Shown: piece after piece, positions 52,365-60,784 of the stretch
Layout of the letters: every line of letters starts with the position of its first letter
How positions within the stretch are numbered: the stretch's first letter is position 1
Source of the DNA: Ornithinibacillus sp047228935
GTDB taxonomy: Bacteria; Bacillota; Bacilli; Bacillales; Amphibacillaceae
Direction of reading: 5' to 3'
Assembly: GCF_047228935.1 (NCBI RefSeq)
Contig: NZ_JBFEGG010000005.1
Location: 1 to 64,000, forward strand
DNA length: 64,000 nt
Notes under the pieces: model-generated
The model's input: only the letters and a program-made list of their open reading frames with translations
Database searches by the model: none
What the model was told of the DNA's origin: nothing
Translations under genes and position numbers: made by a program

Positions 52365-52904
52365 TTAACATAAAGTAAGTTTAATTCCTATATTTTTAAT
52401 ACATGATACTTCACTAGGATTTTCAGTTTTGAGATATGTGCTTTTTTCATGTGAAATATTTATTAACCATGGTTGGTTATTTTTAAAGAAAGATAAATCC
52501 TCGGGTAGATATGGATATATCCACCCATGAAGTGAATTAGTCTTATTTTTTAAGAACGTAAGGGTATCTTCATTTGTTTTGTAAAAATAAACTTCTGCCG
52601 TTTCACCATCTAACATAGTACTTGCCCATTCAGAAGTTACTTCCATTTTAATTTTATGAGCTTCTATTTCTCTTAAAATCTTTCTTATTTCTTTAGGATT
52701 TCCCATGTCAGTTCGGATAACTAGTTGAAAACTATCACAAATAGAACAGGCAAAATCTAATAGATTTTTATATTTTTCCCCTTTTGTTTCTTCTAGAAAT
52801 TCATACATTTTATCATCCTTTACTTGCCAAATTGGTGGAATTATTTTAGAATGGAGCCCCATAGAATGCATGTTTAGTGATTCTGCCTTCATAAAAACTA
52901 TCAT
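52365..52904 (-). CDS. hypothetical cargo protein of the islet
   Basis: A 179-residue soluble protein with no signal peptide or TM segment. Visible features are a Cys pair in LLDFACSICDSFQLVIRTD, EVYFYKTNEDTLTFLKN and an ending with LPEDLSFFKNNQPWLINISH. I do not recognise a family. It is the only intact gene between att copies 1 and 2 and has its own terminator, so it is the probable cargo of a small integrated element. The start is uncertain: neither ATG (52904 or 52892) has a good ribosome site. Confidence 0.6.
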   Translation of the reverse strand: MIVFMKAESLNMHSMGLHSKIIPPIWQVKDDKMYEFLEETKGEKYKNLLDFACSICDSFQLVIRTDMGNPKEIRKILREIEAHKIKMEVTSEWASTMLDGETAEVYFYKTNEDTLTFLKNKTNSLHGWIYPYLPEDLSFFKNNQPWLINISHEKSTYLKTENPSEVSCIKNIGIKLTLC

Positions 52905-52920
52905 AGAAGGTAGATCTTAT

Positions 52921-52993
52921 ACCTATGCACTGCCAGTGAACTTAAGTTAATTAAATAAGTTTAATTAAGTTAAATTGGCGTATTCTAATGTAT
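52921..52993. repeat. 73-bp direct repeat, copy B
   Basis: ACCTATGCACTGCCAG followed by the same A+T-rich arm as copy A, 1049 bp further right. Only the core of the tRNA segment is present here, not the T-arm or acceptor stem. Confidence 0.85.
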
Positions 52994-53072
52994 CAATGAA
53001 TCTATCCCCATTCCCCTCTTCCTGAGTTTACAGAGTTGTTATTTATAAATCTTTAAATGAAATGCATCTTCT

Positions 53073-53591
53073 TTAATCATCACTATTTAATTTAATGTAT
53101 TTATATAGTACTTTCATGCCATCATTCACATCTATTAGTTGATTTAATTCTTCTATTACAAAAATGTATGTAGAATTACTTCCTTCCGGTGAGTAACTGT
53201 ATTCAACGTTTCTAACTTCTGTCGAAAAACCATTAGGTAATAATGAAATATGATGATCTTCGACTTGATAAATACTTACGGTGAACTTGACATCATTGCG
53301 TTCAATATAGTCAATTTCAATAAATGGATCATCTTTCAGTATTACTTTTTCTGACCACTTTAAATCATAATAGAAATGATAAATTTCTACCATTTTGTCA
53401 AAAGAATCGTCTGAAGTTGTAACCGTTAGTATCTCTTCTTTTGTTTTGCCATCTTTTGCTGTAATAGAATCTATTATTGGAACACTATCAATAATGTTCC
53501 CCATAACTTCATCTACTTTCCTTCTTCCAGATAAAAAATGAAGCGCTACCTAAAACAAACAAAATAATTAAAATTAGCCACTTTTTTTCAT
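53073..53591 (-). pseudogene. frameshifted membrane-anchored protein gene
   Basis: The 3' part encodes 143 residues (GNIIDSVPIIDSITAKDGKT ... LLPNGFSTEVRNVEYSYS) without a ribosome site of its own. Upstream, a perfect GGGGG-spacer-ATG (53591) begins ATGAAAAAAAG; after an indel in the seven-A tract the frame would give KKWLILIILFVLGSASFFIW, a membrane anchor, and a second shift joins it to DEVMGNIIDS. So a membrane-anchored protein of about 170 residues has decayed by two frameshifts. Family not recognised. Confidence 0.6.
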
Positions 53592-53630
53592 AAGAATCCC
53601 CCTAAGAATAGTATATTTGATCAAAGGATG

Positions 53631-53745
53631 TTACCGGAAGAAATACCGGTAGAAATCATTTAACCATGATATCGAGACGACTTTTAAGTTTTATGGACAT
53701 TTGTGGCCAACAGCGGATCAAGAAGCCAGTAAAATTTTAGAATAA
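53631..53745 (+). pseudogene. C-terminal remnant of a tyrosine integrase
   Basis: LPEEIPVEII in one frame and, after a shift, IETTFKFYGHLWPTADQEAS then KILE and a stop. This is the end of a phage-type integrase, in which the Tyr of TTFKFYGHLWP is the catalytic nucleophile. The rest of the gene is gone. It points toward att copy 3, 135 bp away, the usual position of int beside its attachment site. Confidence 0.65.
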
Positions 53746-53879
53746 CAATATCTGAAAAACAAAGAGACAGAAAATGAGCAAGAATAAATGTGTACGTGTG
53801 TGAATAGGAGTGTTTTTAAGTAGAAGAGGGAGAAAAAATAAAGTGGATAATCCTATACTGGACAAGGGTTTGAAAAGAA

Positions 53880-53921
53880 TGGAGCATAGCGGGCTCGAAC
53901 CGCTGACCTTTGCACTGCCAG
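53880..53921 (-). repeat. attachment-site copy 3: 3' half of tRNA-Ala(GGC)
   Basis: Identical over 42 bp to copy 1, again starting at the anticodon loop on the minus strand. The sequence beyond the loop (to the right) is not a tRNA 5' half, so this too is an element-side junction rather than an intact tRNA gene. Confidence 0.85.
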
Positions 53922-54380
53922 GGATACATAATTATAGGATTGTAACAGGATATTTTCTGAAGAAGTTGATTTAATAAGTTTTATTTACATCATGTTTATA
54001 TTGTTTATGTTTTATTGTATATATATTGATAATTTTAGTTTGAATTTATCCCCAAAATTCGCCCCAATCAACCCAATATATTAATATGTACACCAAACTA
54101 TATCCTCACCCAAAAAGGAATTACTATCTTTAAAGTCACCATTGGTGATGTCTAGAAGGACTGGAAAAAATATAATATAACAATATGGAACATTATTTGA
54201 AGACAATCCAGCGAGTGGGATTGGTCTGTAGAAGAGAGAGTCTGGTTTTATTCGATAAGGGAAATTGCTATCTTAAATTAAACTATGAAGGAGAGGACTG
54301 AAGCGATTTTTCTTAGGTGATTTTTCAATATCTAAAATAAACCTACACTTTACCTCGTCCGATTTATTTTTTCCTTACTG
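53922..54380. other. A+T-rich region without recognisable genes
   Basis: No supported coding frame. It contains GCCCCAATCAACCCAA-like text and short fragments that look like decayed coding DNA but cannot be assigned. Confidence 0.5.
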
Positions 54381-54423
54381 AACTCTTAAAGAGTTTTGTC
54401 CCCAAAGTAATACTTTGGGGACA
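54381..54423. repeat. two adjacent perfect palindromes
   Basis: AACTCTT-A-AAGAGTT (54381-54395) is followed by TGTCCCCAAAGTA (54397-54409), A, and its exact complement TACTTTGGGGACA (54411-54423). The GTCCCC/GGGGAC hairpin resembles REP-like palindromes of Bacilli. There is no T-run, so a terminator is unlikely. Confidence 0.7.
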
Positions 54424-54513
54424 GTCCCTTCAATTTTCTTATTTTCGAATTTAATAGTGTTTAAAATTAACAGTAAGTTTTATTTGGCAATAGGATAGCA
54501 GAACTTTGATCAC

Positions 54514-54872
54514 TGCTGTTATCCTTCTGCTACTATGCTAGAAAATACATTAATAGGAAAGGAAAATAGAATTTACCGAAGTCCTTTAGGGTTAGTTGGT
54601 GTAATCGGGCTATTCAACTTTCCAATATATCCTGCCATGCGTTCGGTATCACCGGCACTTGCTGTCGGTAACGGGTTTGTACTGAAACCAGTAACTTCCG
54701 GTATGGTTTATGTGAATGACCAAAGCGTTAACGATGAGCCATTGATTGCGTTCGGAGGTGAGAAAGCATCTGGATAAGGCTGATTCGTAGGAAAATGGTC
54801 ACTTGAAGTGTTTACTACCGACCAATGGATTTCTGTGCAAACCGAAGAAAGAGAAAGCTTTCCATACAGATT
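54514..54872 (+). pseudogene. aldehyde dehydrogenase with large internal deletion and two stops
   Basis: An N-terminal piece (SPLGLVGVIGLFNFPIYPAM, PALAVGNGFVLKP) is joined directly to a C-terminal piece (GMVYVNDQSVNDEP, FGGEKASG), removing about 250 residues including the catalytic Cys. In-frame TAA and TGA codons then interrupt the tail, which still reads EVFTTDQWISVQ. Most like benzaldehyde/vanillin-type dehydrogenases (YfmT group). Confidence 0.8.
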
Positions 54873-55072
54873 ATCTGGAATAAAAATAAACATAAAGGAA
54901 AGACAGAACAGACACAAAAGGGATTATAAAATAATGGAGATAAAGGAACTGATTCAACCGATCCCCTTCTTGTTTAATCCCCACCTAAAAACAGGTTTGG
55001 AGGCGTTGATGTTCAAGTGTTTTGTCCCACTGATGTCCTTGCATTCTCTTTGAAAACTTCCATCTTCTAATT

Positions 55073-55101
55073 GCATAATTGTATTCAAATTCCACATACT
55101 A
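55073..55101 (+). promoter_or_regulatory. candidate sigma-G promoter of the germination operon
   Basis: GCATA (55073-55077) and CATACTA (55095-55101) are 17 bp apart, fitting the forespore sigma-G consensus (GnATR, CATnnTA), 36 bp before the first ger gene. Confidence 0.6.
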
Positions 55102-55136
55102 CTAATAAGAAGTGGCGGTAAAAAGGGTGTGCAGTG

Positions 55137-56627
55137 ATGCGACTTATAAGAAGTAAATTCAAAAAATCTATGAAAAATCAGGCAAATCTCTCCATAGAGA
55201 ATATCAAAAGTCAATTAAATCATACCAGTGATTTAAAAGACCGTGAAATACATAGCAATAATCAAACTTATATTATCCTTTACATCAATTCATTAGTTGA
55301 TCAGGAAAAGCTTGAGTCGAAAATAATTAAACCACTTACAAAAATGGAAAACAACAATATTTTAAATGAACTATATTGCCAGGAAATCAGCAGTGCCAAA
55401 AGTAATAAAATAGCCATCAACGGATTATTAGACGGTTATTGTCTGTTAATGAAAAAAGGCAGGAATAGTGAAGGATTCCTGTTGAAAACGAACGCATCAA
55501 CCGATAGAGATGTTTCAGAGCCTATCGTAGAAAAAACAATTCTTGGGGCAAAAGTAGGTTTTGTTGAAAGTTTAGACAAAAACATTTTTTTACTCCGTAC
55601 TCTAACAAAATCACCCGATTTCACGGTTAAAAAATATACATTGGGTTCCTCAACAACAACGAATGTATCACTAGTCTATTTGGATCATGTGACAGATCCG
55701 GAAATAATCAAAAAGGTTGAACAACGTATAAAAAGTATTACGCTTGATTCCATCCGATCAGAAGGAGATATTCAGGATTGCATTGAAGATCATACAGTTA
55801 CTCCATTTCCACAGCTTTTACTAACAGAACGGCCAGATCGAGCTTCAGGAAATTTAAAGGACGGAAGGGTTGCTATAATTATAGATGGAAGTCCTACTGT
55901 AATTATATTGCCAGCAACATTTATGACTTTCTTTCAAACACCGGATGACTATATTACCCGTTGGTGGTTAGGTTCATTTTTTAGATTTATACGTCTAATC
56001 AGCTATATCATTGCACTTATTCTACCGGCATTATATATTGCATTCGTTTCATTCCATTATGAAGCAATTCCTTTGGAGCTTGTTTATTCGCTGCAGTCTT
56101 CGTTGAGCTACGTACCATTTCGGCCATTTATAGAGTTAATGATTATGCAGCTTTCCTTAGAGTTGCTTAGAGAAGCCTCCATTCGACTGCCACCTTCCGT
56201 TGCCCAGACTTTTGGGATCGTCGGAGGGCTAGTTGTAGGAACAGCAATGGTTGAGGCAGGAATTGTCTCCTATGGTGGTCTTATAGTTGTTGCATTAACA
56301 TCAGTCTCATCATTTGTTCAGCCAAATCTAGAAATGAGCAGCTCGATTCGTATATTAGGATTTCCTTTAATGCTATTGGCAGCTACATTTGGTTTTTTAG
56401 GAATTGTCATTGGAGTTTTATTTGTGTTAATTCACTTGTCACGCCTTACTTCATTCGGTCTTCCATATTTTTCACCTTTTGTTCCATTGAACATGGAGGA
56501 GTTTAAAGATACTATCATTCGTGTTCCTTCTTGGATGATGTATAAAAATTCAGAAAATTCTCCTCATTATAAGCAAGAAAAACGATCAAGGAAGTGGAAA
56601 CTAGATGAGAGTGAAGAGCCGTATTAG
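55137..56627 (+). CDS. spore germination protein, GerA family (A subunit)
   Basis: A 496-residue GerAA-type subunit of a nutrient germinant receptor in the spore inner membrane. The N-terminal soluble domain (about 1-245) has KTNASTDRDVSEPIVEKTIL; the membrane domain starts near 290 after GRVAIIIDGSPTVIILPATF and TPDDYITRWWLGSFFRFIR, includes LLREASIRLPPSVAQTFGIV and ends with a basic tail. AAAGGGTG lies seven bases before the ATG. The downstream gene starts inside its 3' end (23-bp overlap). Germinant unknown. Confidence 0.92.
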   Translation: MRLIRSKFKKSMKNQANLSIENIKSQLNHTSDLKDREIHSNNQTYIILYINSLVDQEKLESKIIKPLTKMENNNILNELYCQEISSAKSNKIAINGLLDGYCLLMKKGRNSEGFLLKTNASTDRDVSEPIVEKTILGAKVGFVESLDKNIFLLRTLTKSPDFTVKKYTLGSSTTTNVSLVYLDHVTDPEIIKKVEQRIKSITLDSIRSEGDIQDCIEDHTVTPFPQLLLTERPDRASGNLKDGRVAIIIDGSPTVIILPATFMTFFQTPDDYITRWWLGSFFRFIRLISYIIALILPALYIAFVSFHYEAIPLELVYSLQSSLSYVPFRPFIELMIMQLSLELLREASIRLPPSVAQTFGIVGGLVVGTAMVEAGIVSYGGLIVVALTSVSSFVQPNLEMSSSIRILGFPLMLLAATFGFLGIVIGVLFVLIHLSRLTSFGLPYFSPFVPLNMEEFKDTIIRVPSWMMYKNSENSPHYKQEKRSRKWKLDESEEPY

Positions 56628-57708
56628 TTCTGTAAATTTATTTTTTCTGCTGGTGCAAACGATGATTGGTGTAGGCTTGTTATCATTACCTCATCAAACA
56701 CATGAATCAGCAGGTAGTGACGGATGGATTTCCATTTTAATTTCTGGATTTTTTATTCAACTAATTGTACTGCTTATTTGGTTACTTTGCAGGAATTTCC
56801 CCAATCTTACCTTATTTGATTTTTCTAAAGTAATTTTGGGAGAAACTTCTGGAACTGTATTAAATTTTTTATATATTATTTACCTGCTCACAATGATTAG
56901 TTATATCTTCGTTATATATGCGGATACCTTGAAACGATGGATACTCCCTGAAACTCCAGTATGGATATTATTTTTGATAGAATTCATACTGCTTATTTAT
57001 GGAAGTATTTGTAATGTAAAAAATTTGGTATCTTTATTTTCTTTACTATTCATATTCATCCTGTTTCTATTCTTCATTACGTTTTTGGTATATGGTGATC
57101 CATACATAGATATTCGCTATCTCTTCCCTATTGGTTCCAGTGGTGGATGGAATATTCTTAAAGGTACAAATGATTCCATGATATCCTTCATAGGGTTTGA
57201 AACATTACTTATTTATTTTGCTTTTATAAAGCAGTCTAAAACTATTTCAGCACTCAAAGGAGTTTTTTTAGCAGTATTATTTGTAACCATTTTTTTAACG
57301 TATATTGTGATTCTAAGTACCGTAATGCTTAGTCCTGAAGAAATAAAAATTACGCCGGAACCGGTTCTATATATACTAAGTGCAATGGAAATAAGAATTT
57401 TAAGCCGATTAGATTTAATATTTCTTTCTTTCTGGGGTCTGATAGTATTTACTACTATTATCAGCTACTCCTTTTCAGCAAGTATGGGAATAAGTAAATT
57501 AATCCATATCAAACATAAATTTGCTGTGATACTATCTGGAACATTCGTCCTTATCGTTTCGATAATATTTTATTATATGGAGATTACCTTACTTGAAAAA
57601 TGGTTAAAGCATTTAAGTTTAATTTTCGGCATTATTATCCCTATCCTACTGCTTTTAATAACAATTATTTTTAAAAGAGGGGCGGCATCGACCTATGAGA
57701 AAAATTGA
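56605..57708 (+). CDS. spore germination permease, GerB family
   Basis: A 367-residue APC-superfamily protein with ten TM helices, beginning SSVNLFFLLVQTMIGVGLLS, the usual GerB start. This B subunit is thought to bind the germinant (amino acid or sugar). ATG after AAGGAAGTGG. Overlaps both flanking genes, so the three subunits are translationally coupled. Confidence 0.9.
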   Translation: MRVKSRISSVNLFFLLVQTMIGVGLLSLPHQTHESAGSDGWISILISGFFIQLIVLLIWLLCRNFPNLTLFDFSKVILGETSGTVLNFLYIIYLLTMISYIFVIYADTLKRWILPETPVWILFLIEFILLIYGSICNVKNLVSLFSLLFIFILFLFFITFLVYGDPYIDIRYLFPIGSSGGWNILKGTNDSMISFIGFETLLIYFAFIKQSKTISALKGVFLAVLFVTIFLTYIVILSTVMLSPEEIKITPEPVLYILSAMEIRILSRLDLIFLSFWGLIVFTTIISYSFSASMGISKLIHIKHKFAVILSGTFVLIVSIIFYYMEITLLEKWLKHLSLIFGIIIPILLLLITIIFKRGAASTYEKN

Positions 57709-58807
57709 GCTCTTTTTAATCTTCTTTATTCTTCTATTACTAGCTGGGTGCTGGGATGAAAGACTTCTAAAGAATTCCCGTACTGTGTATTTATCAGGTT
57801 TTGACTTGGTTGAGAATGGGGATTATCAAACAACTTCAATTATTAGAGATATGAATATTAGTGAGTCAAGCAGGGGGGAAATATCCATATCGAATGAACT
57901 GGTAACTGGAAAAGGAGGTTCGATAAAAGAGGCAAGCATGACAATTGATCAAAGCGTACCTGGTAATTACGATCCAGCAAAAGGAAGAACTTTAATCTTA
58001 GGAATCGACGTCGCCAAAGGCGATATCTACAATGTGCTGGATTCTCTTTACCGGGATCCAAGGGTGGATTTAAACGCCAAAATTGCTATGACAGATAACA
58101 GTGCAAATGAGCTAATTACCCATTTATCCGAAAATGAAGTTGAAAAAGGGGAATATCTGTACGAATTGATTCACAGCAGTGAAACACATTCGGAGATCCA
58201 GGATATTACACTAAAATCGATTCGCACCTATTTGTTTGATGAAGGAAAAGATTTCATGCTCCCTTATCTGAGCAAGGACGAGGAAGATAATGAAGTTAAA
58301 ATAAATGGGACTGCTCTTTTTAATGACAATAGCTTTACCGGACAGTTTCTTTCCCCTGATGAAAGTACTTTGCTATTATTATTTATGGAAACACAATCCC
58401 CAAAGGCGCTTTTAACAGAACAGTTAGATGAAAAAGCTGGCGGATCCGTAAGCTATAATGTAAAAAGCGTATCAAGAAAACTTAAGCTGGAAAAAGAAGA
58501 AAAGGTACATGCTGATATTATGCTGCAATTGGACGTAGAGATTGTTGACTATCCTCCAGACCATTTAGATAAGCAGGAAATGATTATTTTTTTGGAAAAT
58601 AGATTATCAAAGATTCTCACTGAAAAAGCGGATGCTCTGTTCAAGAAACTTGCAGCGAATCAAAGTGACGTACTTGGATTAGGCAGAGAACTCATTGCCT
58701 TTCATCCATCTATATGGAAAGAAATAAAGGGAGTAAATTATTATGAGCATATCCTTGTTAATCCAGAGGTAAAAGTCAATGTTAGAAGTAGTGGAATCAT
58801 TTTGTGA
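57695..58807 (+). CDS. spore germination lipoprotein, Ger(x)C family
   Basis: A 370-residue lipoprotein: signal KIELFLIFFILLLLAGCWDE with lipobox LAGC, followed by the WDE motif of GerC proteins, domain 1 (RGEISISNELVTGKGGSIKE) and the C-terminal domain ending VNPEVKVNVRSSGI. It anchors on the outer face of the spore inner membrane with the A and B subunits. Its stop overlaps the next GTG by four bases. Confidence 0.92.
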   Translation: MRKIELFLIFFILLLLAGCWDERLLKNSRTVYLSGFDLVENGDYQTTSIIRDMNISESSRGEISISNELVTGKGGSIKEASMTIDQSVPGNYDPAKGRTLILGIDVAKGDIYNVLDSLYRDPRVDLNAKIAMTDNSANELITHLSENEVEKGEYLYELIHSSETHSEIQDITLKSIRTYLFDEGKDFMLPYLSKDEEDNEVKINGTALFNDNSFTGQFLSPDESTLLLLFMETQSPKALLTEQLDEKAGGSVSYNVKSVSRKLKLEKEEKVHADIMLQLDVEIVDYPPDHLDKQEMIIFLENRLSKILTEKADALFKKLAANQSDVLGLGRELIAFHPSIWKEIKGVNYYEHILVNPEVKVNVRSSGIIL

Positions 58808-59373
58808 TTGGGGTAGTCTCCCAAATGATAGCAAACAGGCTGGTTGAATTGTTTCCATTCCATCAAAGATATGATTTGTACAAGATGTTAGTGGATATCT
58901 TGTGTAACTGTGCAAGTGTACCTGAATCGTATAACGATCCCAGGTTTACTTTAATTAAAAATGAACTGGGTCTTAAAAAAGTAGAGGGATTTAAGTATCA
59001 ATGGTTTATCGATGAAAATGACGATAATGATAATCAAATTGAGCAAAATTTAGATGCTGCAATCTATCGCTTTATAAATCAACTTTCTGGTACTTTATCC
59101 GATTATCTAGTAATTAAATATGATTTACAATATGCAATTAAAGATTATGAGAATCTTGATAGAAATGATGCTTTCTATGAAGAAAAGATGGATAAAATTC
59201 ACTCTTATATTAATCAGCTAGTTGAAGGTTTAAACGATAGTATAGTGTCAGTTAAATTTAATTTGTTTTATGAGAAGGAAATTCCTTCATTCGATATGGA
59301 TCTTTATCTTTTAAGTATAGTAGAAAAAAGTAGAAAGGTTGCTTCCTCTAATACTGTGGGAGAATTAAACTAA
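58804..59373 (+). CDS. unknown fourth gene of the germination operon
   Basis: A 189-residue soluble protein without signal or TM segments. It is helix-rich: ANRLVELFPFHQRYDLYKML, an acidic linker DENDDNDNQIEQN, and a long helical segment with YEEKMDKIHSYINQLVEGLN. The GTG start overlaps gerC and no separate ribosome site is visible, implying translation by coupling. I do not recognise the family; it is not GerD-like. A cytosolic (spore core) partner of the receptor is inference. Confidence 0.7.
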   Translation: MIGVVSQMIANRLVELFPFHQRYDLYKMLVDILCNCASVPESYNDPRFTLIKNELGLKKVEGFKYQWFIDENDDNDNQIEQNLDAAIYRFINQLSGTLSDYLVIKYDLQYAIKDYENLDRNDAFYEEKMDKIHSYINQLVEGLNDSIVSVKFNLFYEKEIPSFDMDLYLLSIVEKSRKVASSNTVGELN

Positions 59374-59476
59374 ACTTAGCGGCTTCATTACCGGAATTCT
59401 GATTATTATGTACAGAAAAATAATTAGAATGTCCTTAATGATTTATAATAATTCTCCTACTGCTTTTGGAGGTTAT

Positions 59477-59506
59477 GGCAGTATCGTTGTTGATACTGCT
59501 TTTTCT
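59477..59506 (+). terminator. intrinsic terminator of the germination operon
   Basis: GCAGTATC (59478-59485), loop GTTGTT, GATACTGC (59492-59499), then TTTTT. Confidence 0.9.
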
Positions 59507-59520
59507 ATGAAATAATAAAT

Positions 59521-60381
59521 TATAATTGAAGCCATGATAAATGCACTAAATGCACCGCCTTGAAGTTTCATTCCGCTTGCAAGGAATTCTAAATCAGTCA
59601 TTTTACCGTCCATACCAACAGCGTCAATGACAACATCTGCACCGCCTTTGGTGATTTCCTTAAGAAAATTTCCTACATTCTCATGGTCCTCAAAATTAAC
59701 AACTTCTACTTTGTTAGTGCGCTTGGCGTGCTACAGGCGATAATTGACATAATCTACGGCAATGACACGCTCGGCTTCTTTTAGCCAACAGAATTTTTGA
59801 GCAAAAAGACCAACCGGACCACAGCCAAGAACAATAACTGTATCTCCATCCTTTACGCCTGCATTGTCAACACTCCAAAAACCAGTAGTCATCGCATCGG
59901 CAATAACTGTTAACTTTTCATCTGGTTCTTCACAAGTCTCTGGAATTTTGAAATGAGTAAAGTTGGCAAATGGCACTCTTAAATATTCAGCTTGCCCACC
60001 TGGATAGCCACCCGTCGTACCAGAATATCCGAAATAGGCACCCATATCACCGTTATCATTAGAATTATCACATTGGATTTCCAAATGGTTTTTACAGTAA
60101 GAGCATTCACCGCATGCTATATTAAAAGGAATAATGACACGATCTCCCTTTTTAAGTTTAGTCACATCTGGACCAACTTCTTCGACGATTCCCATTGGTT
60201 CATGGCCAATAACATAGTTTTCTTGCAGGTTAGGAATCATGCCATGAATTAAATGTAAATCAGACCCGCATATAGCTGTACTCGTTACCTTAATAATCAT
60301 GTCATCTGGTTTTTCAATCTTTGGATCTGGAACTTCTTTGACTACAACATTATTAATACCTTGATACGTTACTGCTTTCAT
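59521..60381 (-). pseudogene. adhB: zinc alcohol dehydrogenase (AdhB-like), nonsense-mutated and 3'-truncated
   Basis: The first 216 codons encode an intact start of a medium-chain Zn alcohol dehydrogenase: STAICGSDLHLIHG, GHEPMGIVEEVG, four Cys for structural Zn (CGECSYCKNHLEIQC) and VIVLGCGPVGLFAQ for NAD. After VDYVNYRL comes TAG where relatives have Glu (GAG), yet the same frame continues HAKRTNKVEVVNFED ... GMKLQGGAFSAF to about 59521, where homology ends. Relatives run about 380 residues. A truncated NAD-domain product is unlikely to be active. It follows yraF-like by 18 bp. Confidence 0.85.
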
Positions 60382-60399
60382 GTTATACAGTCTCCAGTG

Positions 60400-60768
60400 T
60401 TAGTGATCATCAGGTGCCCGGTCAAACATACCTTTTCTATTGGTCTCAACAGGTAATAGATTCATTTTGCCAATCATCAATGTATTGTTGGCAGAGAGTT
60501 GATCAAGTTTATACTGTTCACTTAGTTCGTGTGGATGGAACCATTTTTTATTAATCATTAGTTCTGTGATTTCTTGGTGCATGGCAATACCTTGCATTAA
60601 CTGGTTTCGTAAGAGGATTCTAACATCAGGTGATGCAGCCTCCGTTAATGCTACAGCAATATTGCGCACACCTTCTTTGCTACGGAGAAGTAAATCCATC
60701 GCTAATGTGGTATCTGCTAGCTCTGGTACGTGGAGCGCATTTATAGGGTCTAAATAGTCCTGGTTCAA
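60400..60768 (-). CDS. yraF: spore coat protein, CotF family (YraF-like)
   Basis: A 122-residue protein of the coat F family: ALHVPELADTTLAMDLLLRS, VALTEAASPDVRILLRNQL, and HQEITELMINKKWFHPHE. Same length as B. subtilis YraF. TTG start after GAGGAGG. It lies in the order yraG-yraF-adhB known from B. subtilis. A ferritin-like four-helix form in the spore coat is expected by family. Confidence 0.85.
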   Translation of the reverse strand: MNQDYLDPINALHVPELADTTLAMDLLLRSKEGVRNIAVALTEAASPDVRILLRNQLMQGIAMHQEITELMINKKWFHPHELSEQYKLDQLSANNTLMIGKMNLLPVETNRKGMFDRAPDDH

Positions 60769-60784
60769 TGAAATTTCCTCCTCT

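Noticed and set aside
54397..54423. Intrinsic terminator
   Set aside because: The stem is strong but no T-run follows on either strand and no intact gene ends beside it.
54808..55053. Small plus-strand gene upstream of the ger operon
   Set aside because: It is the continuing tail frame of the decayed aldehyde dehydrogenase followed by unrelated sequence, with no ribosome site.
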